Of a stretch of 34,479 bases of DNA, positions 1 through 8,303 are shown in pieces. The DNA lies in contig CADAXW010000011.1 of the NCBI GenBank assembly GCA_902792005.1, positions 1 to 34,479 on the forward strand. Direction: 5' to 3'. Position numbers and translations under genes: made by a program. The DNA is from an uncultured Lachnospiraceae bacterium (GTDB taxonomy: Bacteria > Bacillota > Clostridia > Lachnospirales > Lachnospiraceae). The notes below the pieces were generated by a model. It saw nothing but the letters and a program-made list of their open reading frames with translations, had not been told where the DNA came from and searched no databases. The first letter of the stretch is position 1, and each line of letters starts with the position of its first letter.

Positions 1-312
1 CATAGGAACCAGTGGAAGACCGGAGGCTGCGGACATTTCAATCACGGCACGATTTCCACTGATGATTCCATAATTTGCTTTTCGTTCCTCCATAAGCGGG
101 CCGTGAACTGTGGTGCTCACCAGTTCCCCGCCTTCCGCAGCGAGAACTGCATCGACGGTGCCCTCGCCGCCATCTGCAACGGGAACGCCTTCACATATAG
201 CATCCGAAAAGACCTGCTGTGCCGCCTGTGTCAACAGGCGTATGGTATCCTGGCAGGTTAAGGTTCCTTTAAAGGAATCCGAAGCAAACAGAAAATGATA
301 TCGGTCTTTCAT
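1..312 (-). CDS. Glycerate kinase, N-terminal part (runs off the window)
   Basis: The first 104 residues of a glycerate kinase of the GarK/GlxK type, which phosphorylates D-glycerate with ATP. The visible part carries the family's opening motif (SDSFKGTL near residue 11), the PVADGGEGT motif near residue 44 and an EMSAASGLPL segment near residue 93, all at the usual places. The start at 312 is supported by an AGGAG ribosome binding site 8 bases upstream. It is the last gene visible in a minus-strand operon, 11 bases after the stop of the preceding unknown gene. The C-terminal two thirds lie outside the window, so intactness cannot be judged. Confidence 0.88.
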   Translation of the reverse strand, partial: MKDRYHFLFASDSFKGTLTCQDTIRLLTQAAQQVFSDAICEGVPVADGGEGTVDAVLAAEGGELVSTTVHGPLMEERKANYGIISGNRAVIEMSAASGLPLVPM

Positions 313-323
313 CTGTAACGCTC

Positions 324-848
324 CTATTTTTGATATTTCCCTACAAGCAGATTCATACCATTTACCTGATAGGGTAGGGTTTTCTCTGTCATATTTGCGT
401 TGAAATGCAGCTTTTTACCATTGATCAGGGTTATCGTTATAGCCTTTACACTTTTTCTGATCCCCATATAGTTTTTGACTGAAATGTCGGATAATTCCTG
501 ATAATAATAAAAGACAAACGCATCATAACAGGGGCTGAGCTTTTCCGGATTGATCTTTAATCCGCCGCCGTTTAGAGGCATGATTGCGACACCGGCTTCT
601 GTAAAATTCAGCAAGGCAAATAAGAATTCATTGATCCTGCGTATTCTTTCATCTCGTTCCCTTGCGATCGCCTCTCCAACCAGAAAGCCGGCGGGCCCGG
701 CGACCCCGAGTCCGATCATGGAAGCAGTGACATCGCTGCTCTTTGAATAGTCAACGATCGTTCCTATGATACAATTTTCTCTTTGACCAGCACAGTTTAC
801 GTTTCTGAAAATACTTACCGCTCCCTGATACGTACTTAAATCATCCAT
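324..848 (-). CDS. Unknown protein with a glycine-rich hydrophobic segment
   Basis: I do not recognise the family. The protein is about 174 residues (180 if translation begins at 866). A Gly/Ala-rich hydrophobic stretch (MIGLGVAGPAGFLVGEAIA, about residues 44-62) resembles a glycine-zipper or short membrane-inserting segment; the C-terminal half is a mixed alpha/beta-looking domain with a GKKLHFNANM strand pattern. The start at 848 is chosen because GGGGAGA lies 9 bases upstream; 866 and 857 have poorly spaced sites. The gene sits between sfsA and glycerate kinase in the same direction, 34 and 11 bases from its neighbours, so it is probably co-transcribed. No signal peptide is visible. Confidence 0.7.
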   Translation of the reverse strand: MDDLSTYQGAVSIFRNVNCAGQRENCIIGTIVDYSKSSDVTASMIGLGVAGPAGFLVGEAIARERDERIRRINEFLFALLNFTEAGVAIMPLNGGGLKINPEKLSPCYDAFVFYYYQELSDISVKNYMGIRKSVKAITITLINGKKLHFNANMTEKTLPYQVNGMNLLVGKYQK

Positions 849-882
849 GGCTTCCATTCTCCCCATTTTCCCTTTATATATT

Positions 883-1560
883 TCATTCTCTTACTTCAGT
901 GATCCGCAGCTCATCCGGTTCCACATGACAAAGACAGTACTGAATCTTTACTCCTGCATGGCGTGCCTCATCCATGGCGGTGCCAAATTCCGGGTGCATT
1001 TCCCGATAAGGATGAACCTCGCTTACGCCCTCCATCTGGATCACAAAAGCGAGTATGGCATGATATCCATGCTGTTTCGCCCGGATCAGTTCCCGGATAT
1101 GCTTTACGCCCCGCTCTGTTGGTGCGTCAGGGAAGAAGCCCATACCGTCGATCTCCAGTGTACATCCCTTCACTTCCATGAGATACCGCCTTGGATCAAG
1201 GCCTGCTTGTTCCTTCTCCATGTAGAAATCGATCCGGGAATCTCCAAAGGTGTATTCCGGAGTGACCAAACTGTAAGCCTGTGTTTCAAGCCATTCCCTC
1301 ATCACCTTGTTGGGAGCCTGGCTGTCGATATTGAACAGAACCCCGGTGTTCTTTCGTACCGCTACCAGGTCATACCTGGTCTTTCGGTCCGGTGTCCCAG
1401 GCTCGGTCAGCCACACCTCGCAGCCGGGGATCAGAAGCTCCCGGCAACGACCGGTATTCTTTACATGAACGATCTCTTTCCGTCCGTTGATTTCCACATG
1501 CGCGACAAATCGATTCGGTCGTGAAAGAAATGTTGCGCGAAGGATATTACAGTATTTCAT
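883..1560 (-). CDS. sfsA: SfsA, DNA/RNA nuclease-fold protein (sugar fermentation stimulation)
   Basis: A 225-residue SfsA protein, normal length for the family. The N-terminal OB-like part carries the conserved HVKNTGRCRELL motif (about residues 32-43). The C-terminal part has the PD-(D/E)xK nuclease arrangement: D111 in SRIDF, then E129-V-K131, followed by FPDAPTERG. SfsA was named for a maltose-metabolism effect in E. coli and binds DNA; its physiological role in Firmicutes is not settled. A longer open frame exists upstream to 1764, but the family start is MKYCNIL at 1560. The start overlaps the end of the upstream small gene by 14 bases, suggesting translational coupling. Confidence 0.95.
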   Translation of the reverse strand: MKYCNILRATFLSRPNRFVAHVEINGRKEIVHVKNTGRCRELLIPGCEVWLTEPGTPDRKTRYDLVAVRKNTGVLFNIDSQAPNKVMREWLETQAYSLVTPEYTFGDSRIDFYMEKEQAGLDPRRYLMEVKGCTLEIDGMGFFPDAPTERGVKHIRELIRAKQHGYHAILAFVIQMEGVSEVHPYREMHPEFGTAMDEARHAGVKIQYCLCHVEPDELRITEVRE

Positions 1561-1780
1561 AGCCGCATCCTTCTCTGGTCGGTCCGTCGATGCCGGATTC
1601 ATACCGTGCCCGAAACTCCATATTGATCTGGCTGATCTCTTTCTTTCCGTCGATGTAATCCTGGTACATATCGGCAAGACCGGCCATGCAGCCGTCACAG
1701 GATCCGTTGATATTACCGATGGATTCTGCCACGATCCGTTCCCGTTCTTCCTTTGTAGTTTCACTGATCAGATAGCCCAT
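1547..1780 (-). CDS. Small conserved-looking protein with a CDGC motif
   Basis: A 77-residue acidic protein whose function I do not recognise. It begins MGYLISETTKEERERIV and contains a CDGC (CxxC) pair near residue 29, which could bind metal, then the helical segment DMYQDYIDGKKEIS. The start at 1780 is preferred over 1825 because GAGGA lies 7 bases before it. It is the first gene of the minus-strand operon and overlaps sfsA by 14 bases. Codon use and the strong ribosome binding site argue that it is a real gene and not a shadow. Confidence 0.75.
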   Translation of the reverse strand: MGYLISETTKEERERIVAESIGNINGSCDGCMAGLADMYQDYIDGKKEISQINMEFRARYESGIDGPTREGCGYEIL

Positions 1781-1815
1781 TTCTATTTCCTCATTTCTGG
1801 TTGATACCATCGTAA

Positions 1816-1821
1816 ATCTTA
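1816..1821 (-). promoter_or_regulatory. Candidate promoter -10 for the sfsA operon
   Basis: Read on the minus strand this is TAAGAT preceded by TGG, an extended -10, about 36 bases before the start codon at 1780. The -35 region (TTTTCT with a 17-base spacer) is poor. Confidence 0.4.
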
Positions 1822-1914
1822 CCACAGATCACCGGAATAGAAAAGGGGACCTGAAGGTAGCTGACCCGCCAATTCCACATTTTTATCCGGTGCATTTTAA
1901 TCTAAGGGAAAAGA

Positions 1915-1923
1915 TGGTATAAT
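1915..1923 (+). promoter_or_regulatory. Extended -10 promoter for the 1947-3508 operon
   Basis: TGGTATAAT gives a perfect -10 hexamer with the TGn extension, 23 bases before the TTG start at 1947. There is no good -35 (TTTTAA at 17 bases spacing). Confidence 0.6.
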
Positions 1924-1946
1924 TCTGATGTATATGGGGTGACAGC

Positions 1947-2093
1947 TTGAATATAGTCTTTAAAAAAGTCCTGGAAAAGAGATACCTGGGCCAGCTGATG
2001 TTATATAAGGCTACGGCCGAGCAGCTTCTGGGTGTGGATGAAGAAAGGATCAGCTTCCGACTGTACAGTATGTACGAAACGGAAATGTTATGA
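1947..2093 (+). CDS. Small protein, 48 residues, TTG start
   Basis: An open frame starting with TTG, 7 bases after GGGGTGA and just downstream of a perfect extended -10. It encodes a 48-residue amphipathic, probably helical peptide (LNIVFKKVLEKRY at the start, ending YSMYETEML). No family recognised. It ends 19 bases before the start chosen for the next gene. Position, leader spacing and ribosome binding site suggest it is translated as the first cistron of the regulatory operon; it could instead be a leader ORF controlling the genes that follow. Confidence 0.5.
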   Translation: MNIVFKKVLEKRYLGQLMLYKATAEQLLGVDEERISFRLYSMYETEML

Positions 2094-2112
2094 TACGGGG
2101 GGTATGGAAGAT

Positions 2113-2685
2113 ATGAACAAAGAAAAAATTGCAGCAGATGTATACAATGGCGAAAAGGCGGAGATCAACCGGATCCGGACGGAACGGCAGATGAATACAG
2201 GACGCCTGCTGTATAACGCCATCTGTGCCTTTGATACGGACAAGGAGGCCAGGGAGGAGTACTACCGCATTATGGACGGGGAAGTGGCGGCGTCCGGAAG
2301 GGTTGCAGGAGAACGGAAGACGCAAACGGTCCGTGAACAGATCCTTCGTGTTTATGCCATGCTGTTCTGTGATGAAATGAATCTTCCGATGGGGGCGATT
2401 GCAGGACCCGATGAGGTGGAAGCTACTGCAGACCGGCTTTATATCGGGACACCCGGATTTGATCCGGAGCACTGGTATCGGATGAAGTATCATTTCCCGG
2501 TGATCGATGAAGACAATTATGATCGCTTTGCAGCACTGGTTATCTCGGATCTTCGATCCGGTCCGCTGCATGAAGCGGTTCGTAATAATGGAGATATGCT
2601 ACTGGTGGGTGAGCTGAATCCTCTTTTGATGACAGAGGAAGAGCGTAAGAACCAGCAGCTGAACACGGTTGATCTGGAAGGCTGA
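2113..2685 (+). CDS. Unknown soluble protein upstream of a response-regulator-like gene
   Basis: About 190 residues with no motif I can assign. The N-terminal part is strongly charged and helical (MNKEKIAADVYNGEKAEINR), the middle has paired aromatic residues (PEHWYRMKYHFPVID) and the C-terminus is acidic. No signal peptide or membrane segment. The start at 2113 is placed about 10 bases after a run of Gs; an alternative ATG at 2104 is too close to that run. It lies 13 bases before the regulator at 2699, whose ribosome binding site begins at the very end of this gene, so the two are surely co-transcribed and may be functional partners. Confidence 0.72.
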   Translation: MNKEKIAADVYNGEKAEINRIRTERQMNTGRLLYNAICAFDTDKEAREEYYRIMDGEVAASGRVAGERKTQTVREQILRVYAMLFCDEMNLPMGAIAGPDEVEATADRLYIGTPGFDPEHWYRMKYHFPVIDEDNYDRFAALVISDLRSGPLHEAVRNNGDMLLVGELNPLLMTEEERKNQQLNTVDLEG

Positions 2686-2698
2686 AAGGAGGGCGGAC

Positions 2699-3508
2699 AT
2701 GACAATCCTGGTTGTAGAAAAAACCGCAAAGAACATGGATAGCCTGTGTGGTATGCTGCAGCACACCTATCCGGAATCAAAGCTCCTTTCCTATTCCAGC
2801 AGTCCCAAGGCACTGGCTGCGGCCAGAGAGGAACCGGTGGATATCGCATTTATCGGGGATAAGCTTCCGGAGATCGACGGACTCCTTTTGGGAAGATATC
2901 TGAAGGACCTGTATCCGAAGATCAACATCATCATGATGTCACGGATGAAGGAAACGGCCTTTGAGGCCATGAATCTCCGGGCCAGCGGATGCATCCTTCT
3001 TCCGCCGGAGGAAAAGGCGGTGACGGATGAGATGAAGGAGCTTCGGCATCCCATCGGTGCAAAGGATGAAAAACGCGTTTTTGCTCAGACCTTCGGTAAC
3101 TTTGAACTGTTTGCCGACGGTCTTCCCGTTGTGTTCAAATATTCCAAGACCAAGGAGATTGTTGCGGTTCTGATCAACAATAAGGGGGCACAGACCTCCA
3201 ACGGAGAGATCATAGCAAGCCTTTGGGAGGATGAAGGAGACCCGAAGGTGAAGGCATCCTATCTCAGTAATCTGAGACAGGATCTGCAGAACACCCTGTC
3301 GGATCTTAAACTGAACGATATCATCATCAAGCAGCGGGGCAGTATGGCCATCGCGGCGGAGCGGATCGAGTGCGATCTCTTCGAGTGGCTGAAGAAGAAA
3401 AAAGCATCCAGGTATCAGTATTTGGGAGATTATATGAATCAGTACAGCTGGGCTGAATATGTCCATGCCGAACTGGATGAGATCAGCTATTTGGAAGAAG
3501 ATGAGTGA
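2699..3508 (+). CDS. Response-regulator-like transcription factor with degenerate receiver and winged-helix domain
   Basis: A 269-residue protein with an N-terminal CheY-like receiver (residues 1-115) and a C-terminal OmpR/SARP-type winged helix (about 138-240; FGNFELFADG at its start). The receiver keeps the fold signature DIAFIGDKLPEIDG, but the position of the phosphorylated Asp is Gly53, with Asp54 shifted by one; the acidic pair after the first strand is V-E7-K, and the usual Lys before the conserved Pro is Pro102. Ser81 is retained. It is therefore unlikely to be phosphorylated in the standard way and may sense a ligand or partner. The start at 2699 has AAAGGAGGG 6 bases upstream. No histidine kinase is nearby. 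Confidence 0.85.
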   Translation: MTILVVEKTAKNMDSLCGMLQHTYPESKLLSYSSSPKALAAAREEPVDIAFIGDKLPEIDGLLLGRYLKDLYPKINIIMMSRMKETAFEAMNLRASGCILLPPEEKAVTDEMKELRHPIGAKDEKRVFAQTFGNFELFADGLPVVFKYSKTKEIVAVLINNKGAQTSNGEIIASLWEDEGDPKVKASYLSNLRQDLQNTLSDLKLNDIIIKQRGSMAIAAERIECDLFEWLKKKKASRYQYLGDYMNQYSWAEYVHAELDEISYLEEDE

Positions 3509-3539
3509 TTTTTTCCTTTTTGCCACGGAAAGAATGTTG

Positions 3540-3545
3540 TATAAT
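3540..3545 (+). promoter_or_regulatory. Candidate promoter -10 of the redox operon
   Basis: TATAAT, 32 bases before the start of the polyferredoxin gene. Possible -35 boxes are TTTTTG at 3516 (18-base spacer) or TTGCCA at 3520 (14-base spacer, too short). No terminator separates it from the regulator gene. Confidence 0.5.
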
Positions 3546-3576
3546 ATAAACAGTTATTTTTTTCGGGGGTGAAAAA

Positions 3577-4764
3577 ATGGAAAAAGAAAAAGATTTTATG
3601 CCGGCCTCACCCGGTTCGTCGGATGAGGTCGCCTTTGTTGCATGCCGAGGCAGTGCAGCAGGGAAGAAAAGATTCGCGAGATTGGGCTGCGGATCCTGTG
3701 CGGAGGCAGTGGCCTCCGGCTTTCAGAGAGGTGAGTGTAAAAGCGGCTGTGTGGGCGTGGGATCCTGCACTTCAGTCTGCAAACAGAATGCACTCCGTAT
3801 GGAGAACGGAAGTCTTGTGGTGGACCGGGAACTCTGCAACGGCTGCGGTGACTGTGCAGCTGCAGATGTCTGTCCTCAGGGACTGATCCGGATGATCCCG
3901 CGAAAGGCCACCAACTTCATCCCGTGCTCTTCCACGGAAGAGGAAGAGGATGTGGTTCGGAAGACCTGCGGGTACGGTTGTATCGCCTGCAGCGAGTGCG
4001 TACGGGCATGTCCGAAGGGTGCAGTGTCCATCGTGGACAATCACGCCGTGATCGATTATGAAAAATGTGCCGGCTGCGAGGCCTGCACCGTCAAATGTCG
4101 AAAGAAGATCATCGTGGATACACTCCACGATCTTACAAAAATCAAAGAGAAGGTTGCCTTCGTCCGCTGCTCCGGTGGGAATCGCGCACAGGAGAAGTAT
4201 AAGTCGATGGGCATCCAGAGCTGCGAGGAGGCTGCAAAGCAGGACGCAAAGTCCCTGGGCCTCTGCACCACCGGATGTCTCGGACAGGGCAGCTGTACCG
4301 CAGTTTGCCGGTATGACGCCATTTCCGTTGTGAACGGGACCGCCTATGTGGATCCTGAGAAATGTGTGGGCTGCCGGGACTGTACCTATGCCTGCCCCAA
4401 GGGACTGATCACCATGGTTCCTTACAAGGGGATGAAACAGGTTCCCTGTTTTTCCACAGATGATTATGAAGATAAAAGAAAAGTGTGTGACTCATCCTGT
4501 GTTGCATGCGGAGACTGTGTGGCAAACTGCCCCAATGGTGCCATCTATCTGGAGGAGCGCCATGCCGTAGTGGATCCTGAGCTCTGCGAAAACTGCAACA
4601 TGTGTCAGTATGTCTGCATGTATAATGTGATCCGGGAGCAGAGTGTTCCGGAGTATATCTATATGCAGCATGCGGCACTGGAAAATGATTCCCTCGACGA
4701 GACGGCTCCTCTGACCGACGGAGCAAAGCGGAGCGGAGTTGTGAAAGGAGGGGATCAGTCATGA
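3577..4764 (+). CDS. Polyferredoxin made of two tandem RnfB-like units
   Basis: A 395-residue soluble iron-sulfur protein. Residues about 18-190 and 193-355 are two copies of the same unit, each resembling the cytoplasmic part of RnfB: VAFVxC, then Cx3Cx5Cx3C, Cx2Cx2CxnC, Cx3Cx2Cx2Cx3CP and a final Cx2Cx2Cx3C. That gives eight four-Cys sets, so up to eight [4Fe-4S] clusters. In the first unit the second set has a two-residue insertion (C87, C90, C93, C99). The membrane anchor and N-terminal cluster domain of true RnfB are absent, and no other rnf gene is in the window. The start at 3577 follows GGGGGTGA. It overlaps nifJ by 4 bases, which points to a dedicated electron carrier for PFOR (inference). 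Confidence 0.88.
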   Translation: MEKEKDFMPASPGSSDEVAFVACRGSAAGKKRFARLGCGSCAEAVASGFQRGECKSGCVGVGSCTSVCKQNALRMENGSLVVDRELCNGCGDCAAADVCPQGLIRMIPRKATNFIPCSSTEEEEDVVRKTCGYGCIACSECVRACPKGAVSIVDNHAVIDYEKCAGCEACTVKCRKKIIVDTLHDLTKIKEKVAFVRCSGGNRAQEKYKSMGIQSCEEAAKQDAKSLGLCTTGCLGQGSCTAVCRYDAISVVNGTAYVDPEKCVGCRDCTYACPKGLITMVPYKGMKQVPCFSTDDYEDKRKVCDSSCVACGDCVANCPNGAIYLEERHAVVDPELCENCNMCQYVCMYNVIREQSVPEYIYMQHAALENDSLDETAPLTDGAKRSGVVKGGDQS

Positions 4765-7700
4765 GACAGAGAAAAACCATGGACGGAAATACGGCAGCCG
4801 CACATGTGGCTTATGCCTTTTCAGAGGTTTCTGCGATCTATCCCATCACACCTTCTTCTCCCATGGCGGAGAGCATGGATGAGTGGGCGGCCGGCGGCCG
4901 TAAGAATCTCTTCGGAGAACAGGTAAAGATCATTGAGATGGAATCCGAGGGCGGTGCGGCAGGTGCTGTACACGGCTCCATCACAGCCGGCGCGTATACG
5001 ACTACATTTACGGCTTCCCAGGGACTTCTTTTGATGATCCCCAACATGTATAAGCTGGCAGGAGAGCAGGTGCCCGCAGTATTCCACGTGGCTGCCCGTG
5101 CTCTGGCAACGCATGCCCTTTCCATTTTCGGAGACCACTCCGACGTTATGGGCTGCCGGCAGACCGGCTTTGCCATGCTGTGCTCCAACAACGTGCAGCA
5201 GGTCATGGATCTGGCAGCGGTGGCACACCTTTCCACCATTGCAGGAAAGCTTCCCATGATGCATTTCTTTGATGGCTTCCGGACCTCCCATGAGTATCAG
5301 AAGATCGAGGTCTGGGATTATGATGAGCTGGGTTCCATGGTGGACTGGGACGCAGTAAAGCGGTTCCGCGAAAATGCGCTGAACCCCAATCATCCTCACC
5401 TGCTGGGCTCGGCGGAACAGCCGGAAACCTTCTTCCAGCATAGAGAGGCATGCAACCCTGCATACATCAGTACGGTGGATGTTGTAGAGAAGTATATGAA
5501 TCTGGTCAACGAAAAGATCGGAACGGATTATAAACCCTTTAATTACTATGGTGCGCCGGATGCAGAAGAGATCCTGGTGGCTATGGGATCAGTCTGTGAT
5601 GCGGCCGAGGAGGTCATCGACTATCATAATGCAAGAGGAAAGAAGCTGGGTATCGTTGAGGTACATCTCTATCGGCCCTTCTCTGCAAAGCATCTCCTCA
5701 GTGTGCTTCCGGAGACTGTAAAGAAGATTGCGGTTCTGGACCGCACCAAGGAGCCGGGAGGCTCCGGAGAACCGCTGTATCTGGATATCTGTGCAGCACT
5801 GCGGGATACCGCATGGAAGGACTGCCTGATCACAGGCGGACGGTACGGACTTGGTTCCAAGGACGTTCAGCCGGGAGACATCCAGGCAGTGTTTGAGAAT
5901 CTCTGGAGTGATGCACCGAAGAAGGAATTCACCATCTCCATCAATGATGATGTGACCCATCTCTCCCTGCCTGTCACCTCCAATCCGGATGTGGCATCGG
6001 AGGGTACAACGGCATGTAAGTTCTGGGGCCTCGGCGCGGATGGTACGGTAGGAGCCAACAAGAACTCCGTTAAGATCATCGGTGATCATACGGATAAGTA
6101 CGTTCAGGCCTACTTCCAGTATGATTCCAAGAAATCCGGCGGTGTTACCATATCCCATCTCCGGTTTGGAGATCATCCCATCAAGTCCACCTACTATGTA
6201 AAACAGGCGGATTTCGTGGCATGTCACAACAGTGCATACCTTACCAAGTACGATATGGTACAGGATGTTAAGCCGGGAGGATCCTTCCTGCTGAACTGTA
6301 CCTGGTCGGATGAAGAGCTGGAGCAGCATCTTCCCGCAAAGGTAAAACGATATATCGCTGAGAATCAGATCAGGTTCTATACCTGTAACGCGGTGGACAT
6401 CGCGAAGAAGGTAGGTCTGGGTGCAAGACGGACCAACTCCGTGCTTCAGGCGGCTTACTTCACCATCGCAAAGATCATTGACATCAATGAAGCCGTGGGC
6501 TATATGAAAGATGCCATCGTCAAGACCTATTCCAGGAAGGGACAGAATATCGTGGATATGAACTGCGCAGCCGTGGACGGCGGTGTGGAGAGCGTACACG
6601 AGGTTACCGTGCCCGACAGCTGGAAGACGGTACCGGCGGATCCGGCACCGGCGAAGCTGGTGGGACGGGATAAGATGCATACAGACTATCTGAATGATAT
6701 TCTGGTACCCACAAATACGCTGGCAGGGGATGACTGTCCGGTTTCCGTTTTTGTGGAGACGGCAAACGGCATGCTTCCCTCCGGTACGGCAGCCTATGAG
6801 AAGCGCGGCATCGCTGCGGATCTGCCGCACTGGTGCGAGGGTAACTGCATGCAGTGTAATATGTGCTCCATGGTATGTCCCCATGGTGTCATCCGTCCCT
6901 TCGTACTGACGGCGGAGGAGGCGAAGAAGTATCCCCAGGCAAAGCCCATGAAGGGCATGAAGGATATGTACTTCGTGCTTGGCTTCTCTGCAAAGGACTG
7001 TACCGGCTGTGGTTCCTGTGCTTCCGTATGTCCTGCAAGAAAGAAGGCTCTGGAAATGCAGGCGGCAGATACGGAGTTTATGGAGAAGCAGCAGGCGGAG
7101 TACGACCAGCTGTTTGCAAATGTACATAATGAGGATCGGAAGATCCCCTTCAAACCGGATACCGTTAAGGGATCCCAGTTTGTTCAGCCCCTCATGGAGT
7201 TCTCAGGAGCATGTCCGGGCTGTGGAGAGTCCCCCTATGCCAAGCTGGTTACACAGCTTTTCGGTGACCGGATGTTTGTGGCAAATGCCACCGGCTGTTC
7301 CATGATCTGGGGCTGCTCGGCACCGTCCACGCCTTATACCGTCAATAAAGAAGGGAAGGGACCTGCTTGGGCAAACTCCCTGTTCGAGGATAATGCGGAG
7401 TTCGGTTATGGTATGGCGACTGCAGTGAATGCCCGTCGAAATGAGCTGAAGACAGCCGTGGAGGCGCTGAAGGAAAAGGCAGGCGTGGCCGCAGAGAACT
7501 GGCTGAAGTTCATGAATGACGGAAATGCTTCCAAGATCACAGGCGATATGCTTCTGGATACCTGCAGGAAGCTGGCAGATACGGATGAAAACGCCACATT
7601 TGTTGTTAAGAATGCAGATCTGCTGACACGTCCCTCCATGTGGATCTTCGGCGGTGACGGCTGGGCTTATGACATCGGCTACGGCGGACTGGATCATGTT

Positions 7701-8303
7701 CTGGCTTCCGGTGAGAACGTAAATGTTCTGGTCTTCGATACAGAGGTTTACTCCAACACAGGAGGACAGTCCTCCAAGGCAACACCCGCCGGTGCGGTTG
7801 CCAAGTTTGCAGCCTCCGGTAAGAAGGTGAAGAAAAAGGATCTGGCTTCCATTGCCATGGCGTATGGATACATTTACGTGGCACAGATCGCCATGGGTGC
7901 CAACCCTGCACAGACGCTGCAGGCCATCCGGGAGGCAGAGGCCTATGACGGCCCGTCTCTCATCATCGCATATGCACCCTGTATCAACCATGGTGTGAAG
8001 GCCGGTATGAATAAGAGTATGCTGGAGATGCGGAATGCTGTCCGCTCCGGCTACTGGAATCTGCTCCGGTACAACCCGGATCTGGAGCAGCCCTTATCTC
8101 TGGACAGCGGAGCGCCCTCGGAGGCGTACCGTGATTTCCTGATGGGCGAGGTAAGATATAACTCGCTGAAGCTCAGGTTCCCCGAGGAGGCAGAAAAGCT
8201 CTTCACCAGCGCTGAGAATTCAGCCATGGAGCGTTATGAGATGCTGAAACGCAAGGTTGAGGCAGAACGAAGCCATGCCTCGAAGGAAGGGGGTAAGGTA
8301 TGA
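4761..8303 (+). CDS. nifJ: Pyruvate:ferredoxin (flavodoxin) oxidoreductase, single-chain
   Basis: An 1180-residue PFOR of normal length, oxidising pyruvate and CoA to acetyl-CoA and CO2 with reduction of ferredoxin. All domains are present in order: N-terminal pyrimidine-binding domain (YPITPSSPMAE near residue 29), the CoA/transketolase-like middle domains, an inserted 2[4Fe-4S] ferredoxin domain (CMQCNMCSMVCP and CTGCGSCASVCP, about residues 690-760), the Cys ligands of the proximal cluster (CPGCGES near 816, ATGCS near 843) and the thiamine-diphosphate domain (GGDGWAYDIGYGG near 962; YSNTGGQSS near 995; CINHG near 1073). The ATG overlaps the previous stop as ATGA, as does its own stop with the next gene, so the three are translationally coupled. 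Cytoplasmic. Confidence 0.97.
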   Translation: MRQRKTMDGNTAAAHVAYAFSEVSAIYPITPSSPMAESMDEWAAGGRKNLFGEQVKIIEMESEGGAAGAVHGSITAGAYTTTFTASQGLLLMIPNMYKLAGEQVPAVFHVAARALATHALSIFGDHSDVMGCRQTGFAMLCSNNVQQVMDLAAVAHLSTIAGKLPMMHFFDGFRTSHEYQKIEVWDYDELGSMVDWDAVKRFRENALNPNHPHLLGSAEQPETFFQHREACNPAYISTVDVVEKYMNLVNEKIGTDYKPFNYYGAPDAEEILVAMGSVCDAAEEVIDYHNARGKKLGIVEVHLYRPFSAKHLLSVLPETVKKIAVLDRTKEPGGSGEPLYLDICAALRDTAWKDCLITGGRYGLGSKDVQPGDIQAVFENLWSDAPKKEFTISINDDVTHLSLPVTSNPDVASEGTTACKFWGLGADGTVGANKNSVKIIGDHTDKYVQAYFQYDSKKSGGVTISHLRFGDHPIKSTYYVKQADFVACHNSAYLTKYDMVQDVKPGGSFLLNCTWSDEELEQHLPAKVKRYIAENQIRFYTCNAVDIAKKVGLGARRTNSVLQAAYFTIAKIIDINEAVGYMKDAIVKTYSRKGQNIVDMNCAAVDGGVESVHEVTVPDSWKTVPADPAPAKLVGRDKMHTDYLNDILVPTNTLAGDDCPVSVFVETANGMLPSGTAAYEKRGIAADLPHWCEGNCMQCNMCSMVCPHGVIRPFVLTAEEAKKYPQAKPMKGMKDMYFVLGFSAKDCTGCGSCASVCPARKKALEMQAADTEFMEKQQAEYDQLFANVHNEDRKIPFKPDTVKGSQFVQPLMEFSGACPGCGESPYAKLVTQLFGDRMFVANATGCSMIWGCSAPSTPYTVNKEGKGPAWANSLFEDNAEFGYGMATAVNARRNELKTAVEALKEKAGVAAENWLKFMNDGNASKITGDMLLDTCRKLADTDENATFVVKNADLLTRPSMWIFGGDGWAYDIGYGGLDHVLASGENVNVLVFDTEVYSNTGGQSSKATPAGAVAKFAASGKKVKKKDLASIAMAYGYIYVAQIAMGANPAQTLQAIREAEAYDGPSLIIAYAPCINHGVKAGMNKSMLEMRNAVRSGYWNLLRYNPDLEQPLSLDSGAPSEAYRDFLMGEVRYNSLKLRFPEEAEKLFTSAENSAMERYEMLKRKVEAERSHASKEGGKV

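Noticed and set aside
883..1764. Longer SfsA reading frame with 68 extra N-terminal residues
   Set aside because: The extra part is the shadow of the small gene at 1547-1780; the family start and normal length begin at 1560.
3577..4764. A membrane Rnf complex
   Set aside because: The tandem RnfB-like protein lacks the membrane anchor and no rnfA, C, D, E or G is present in the window.
5589..7127. Long minus-strand open frame of 512 residues inside nifJ
   Set aside because: It is antisense to a clearly conserved enzyme, is rich in Cys/His/Leu as expected from antisense codon shadow, and shows no recognisable domain.
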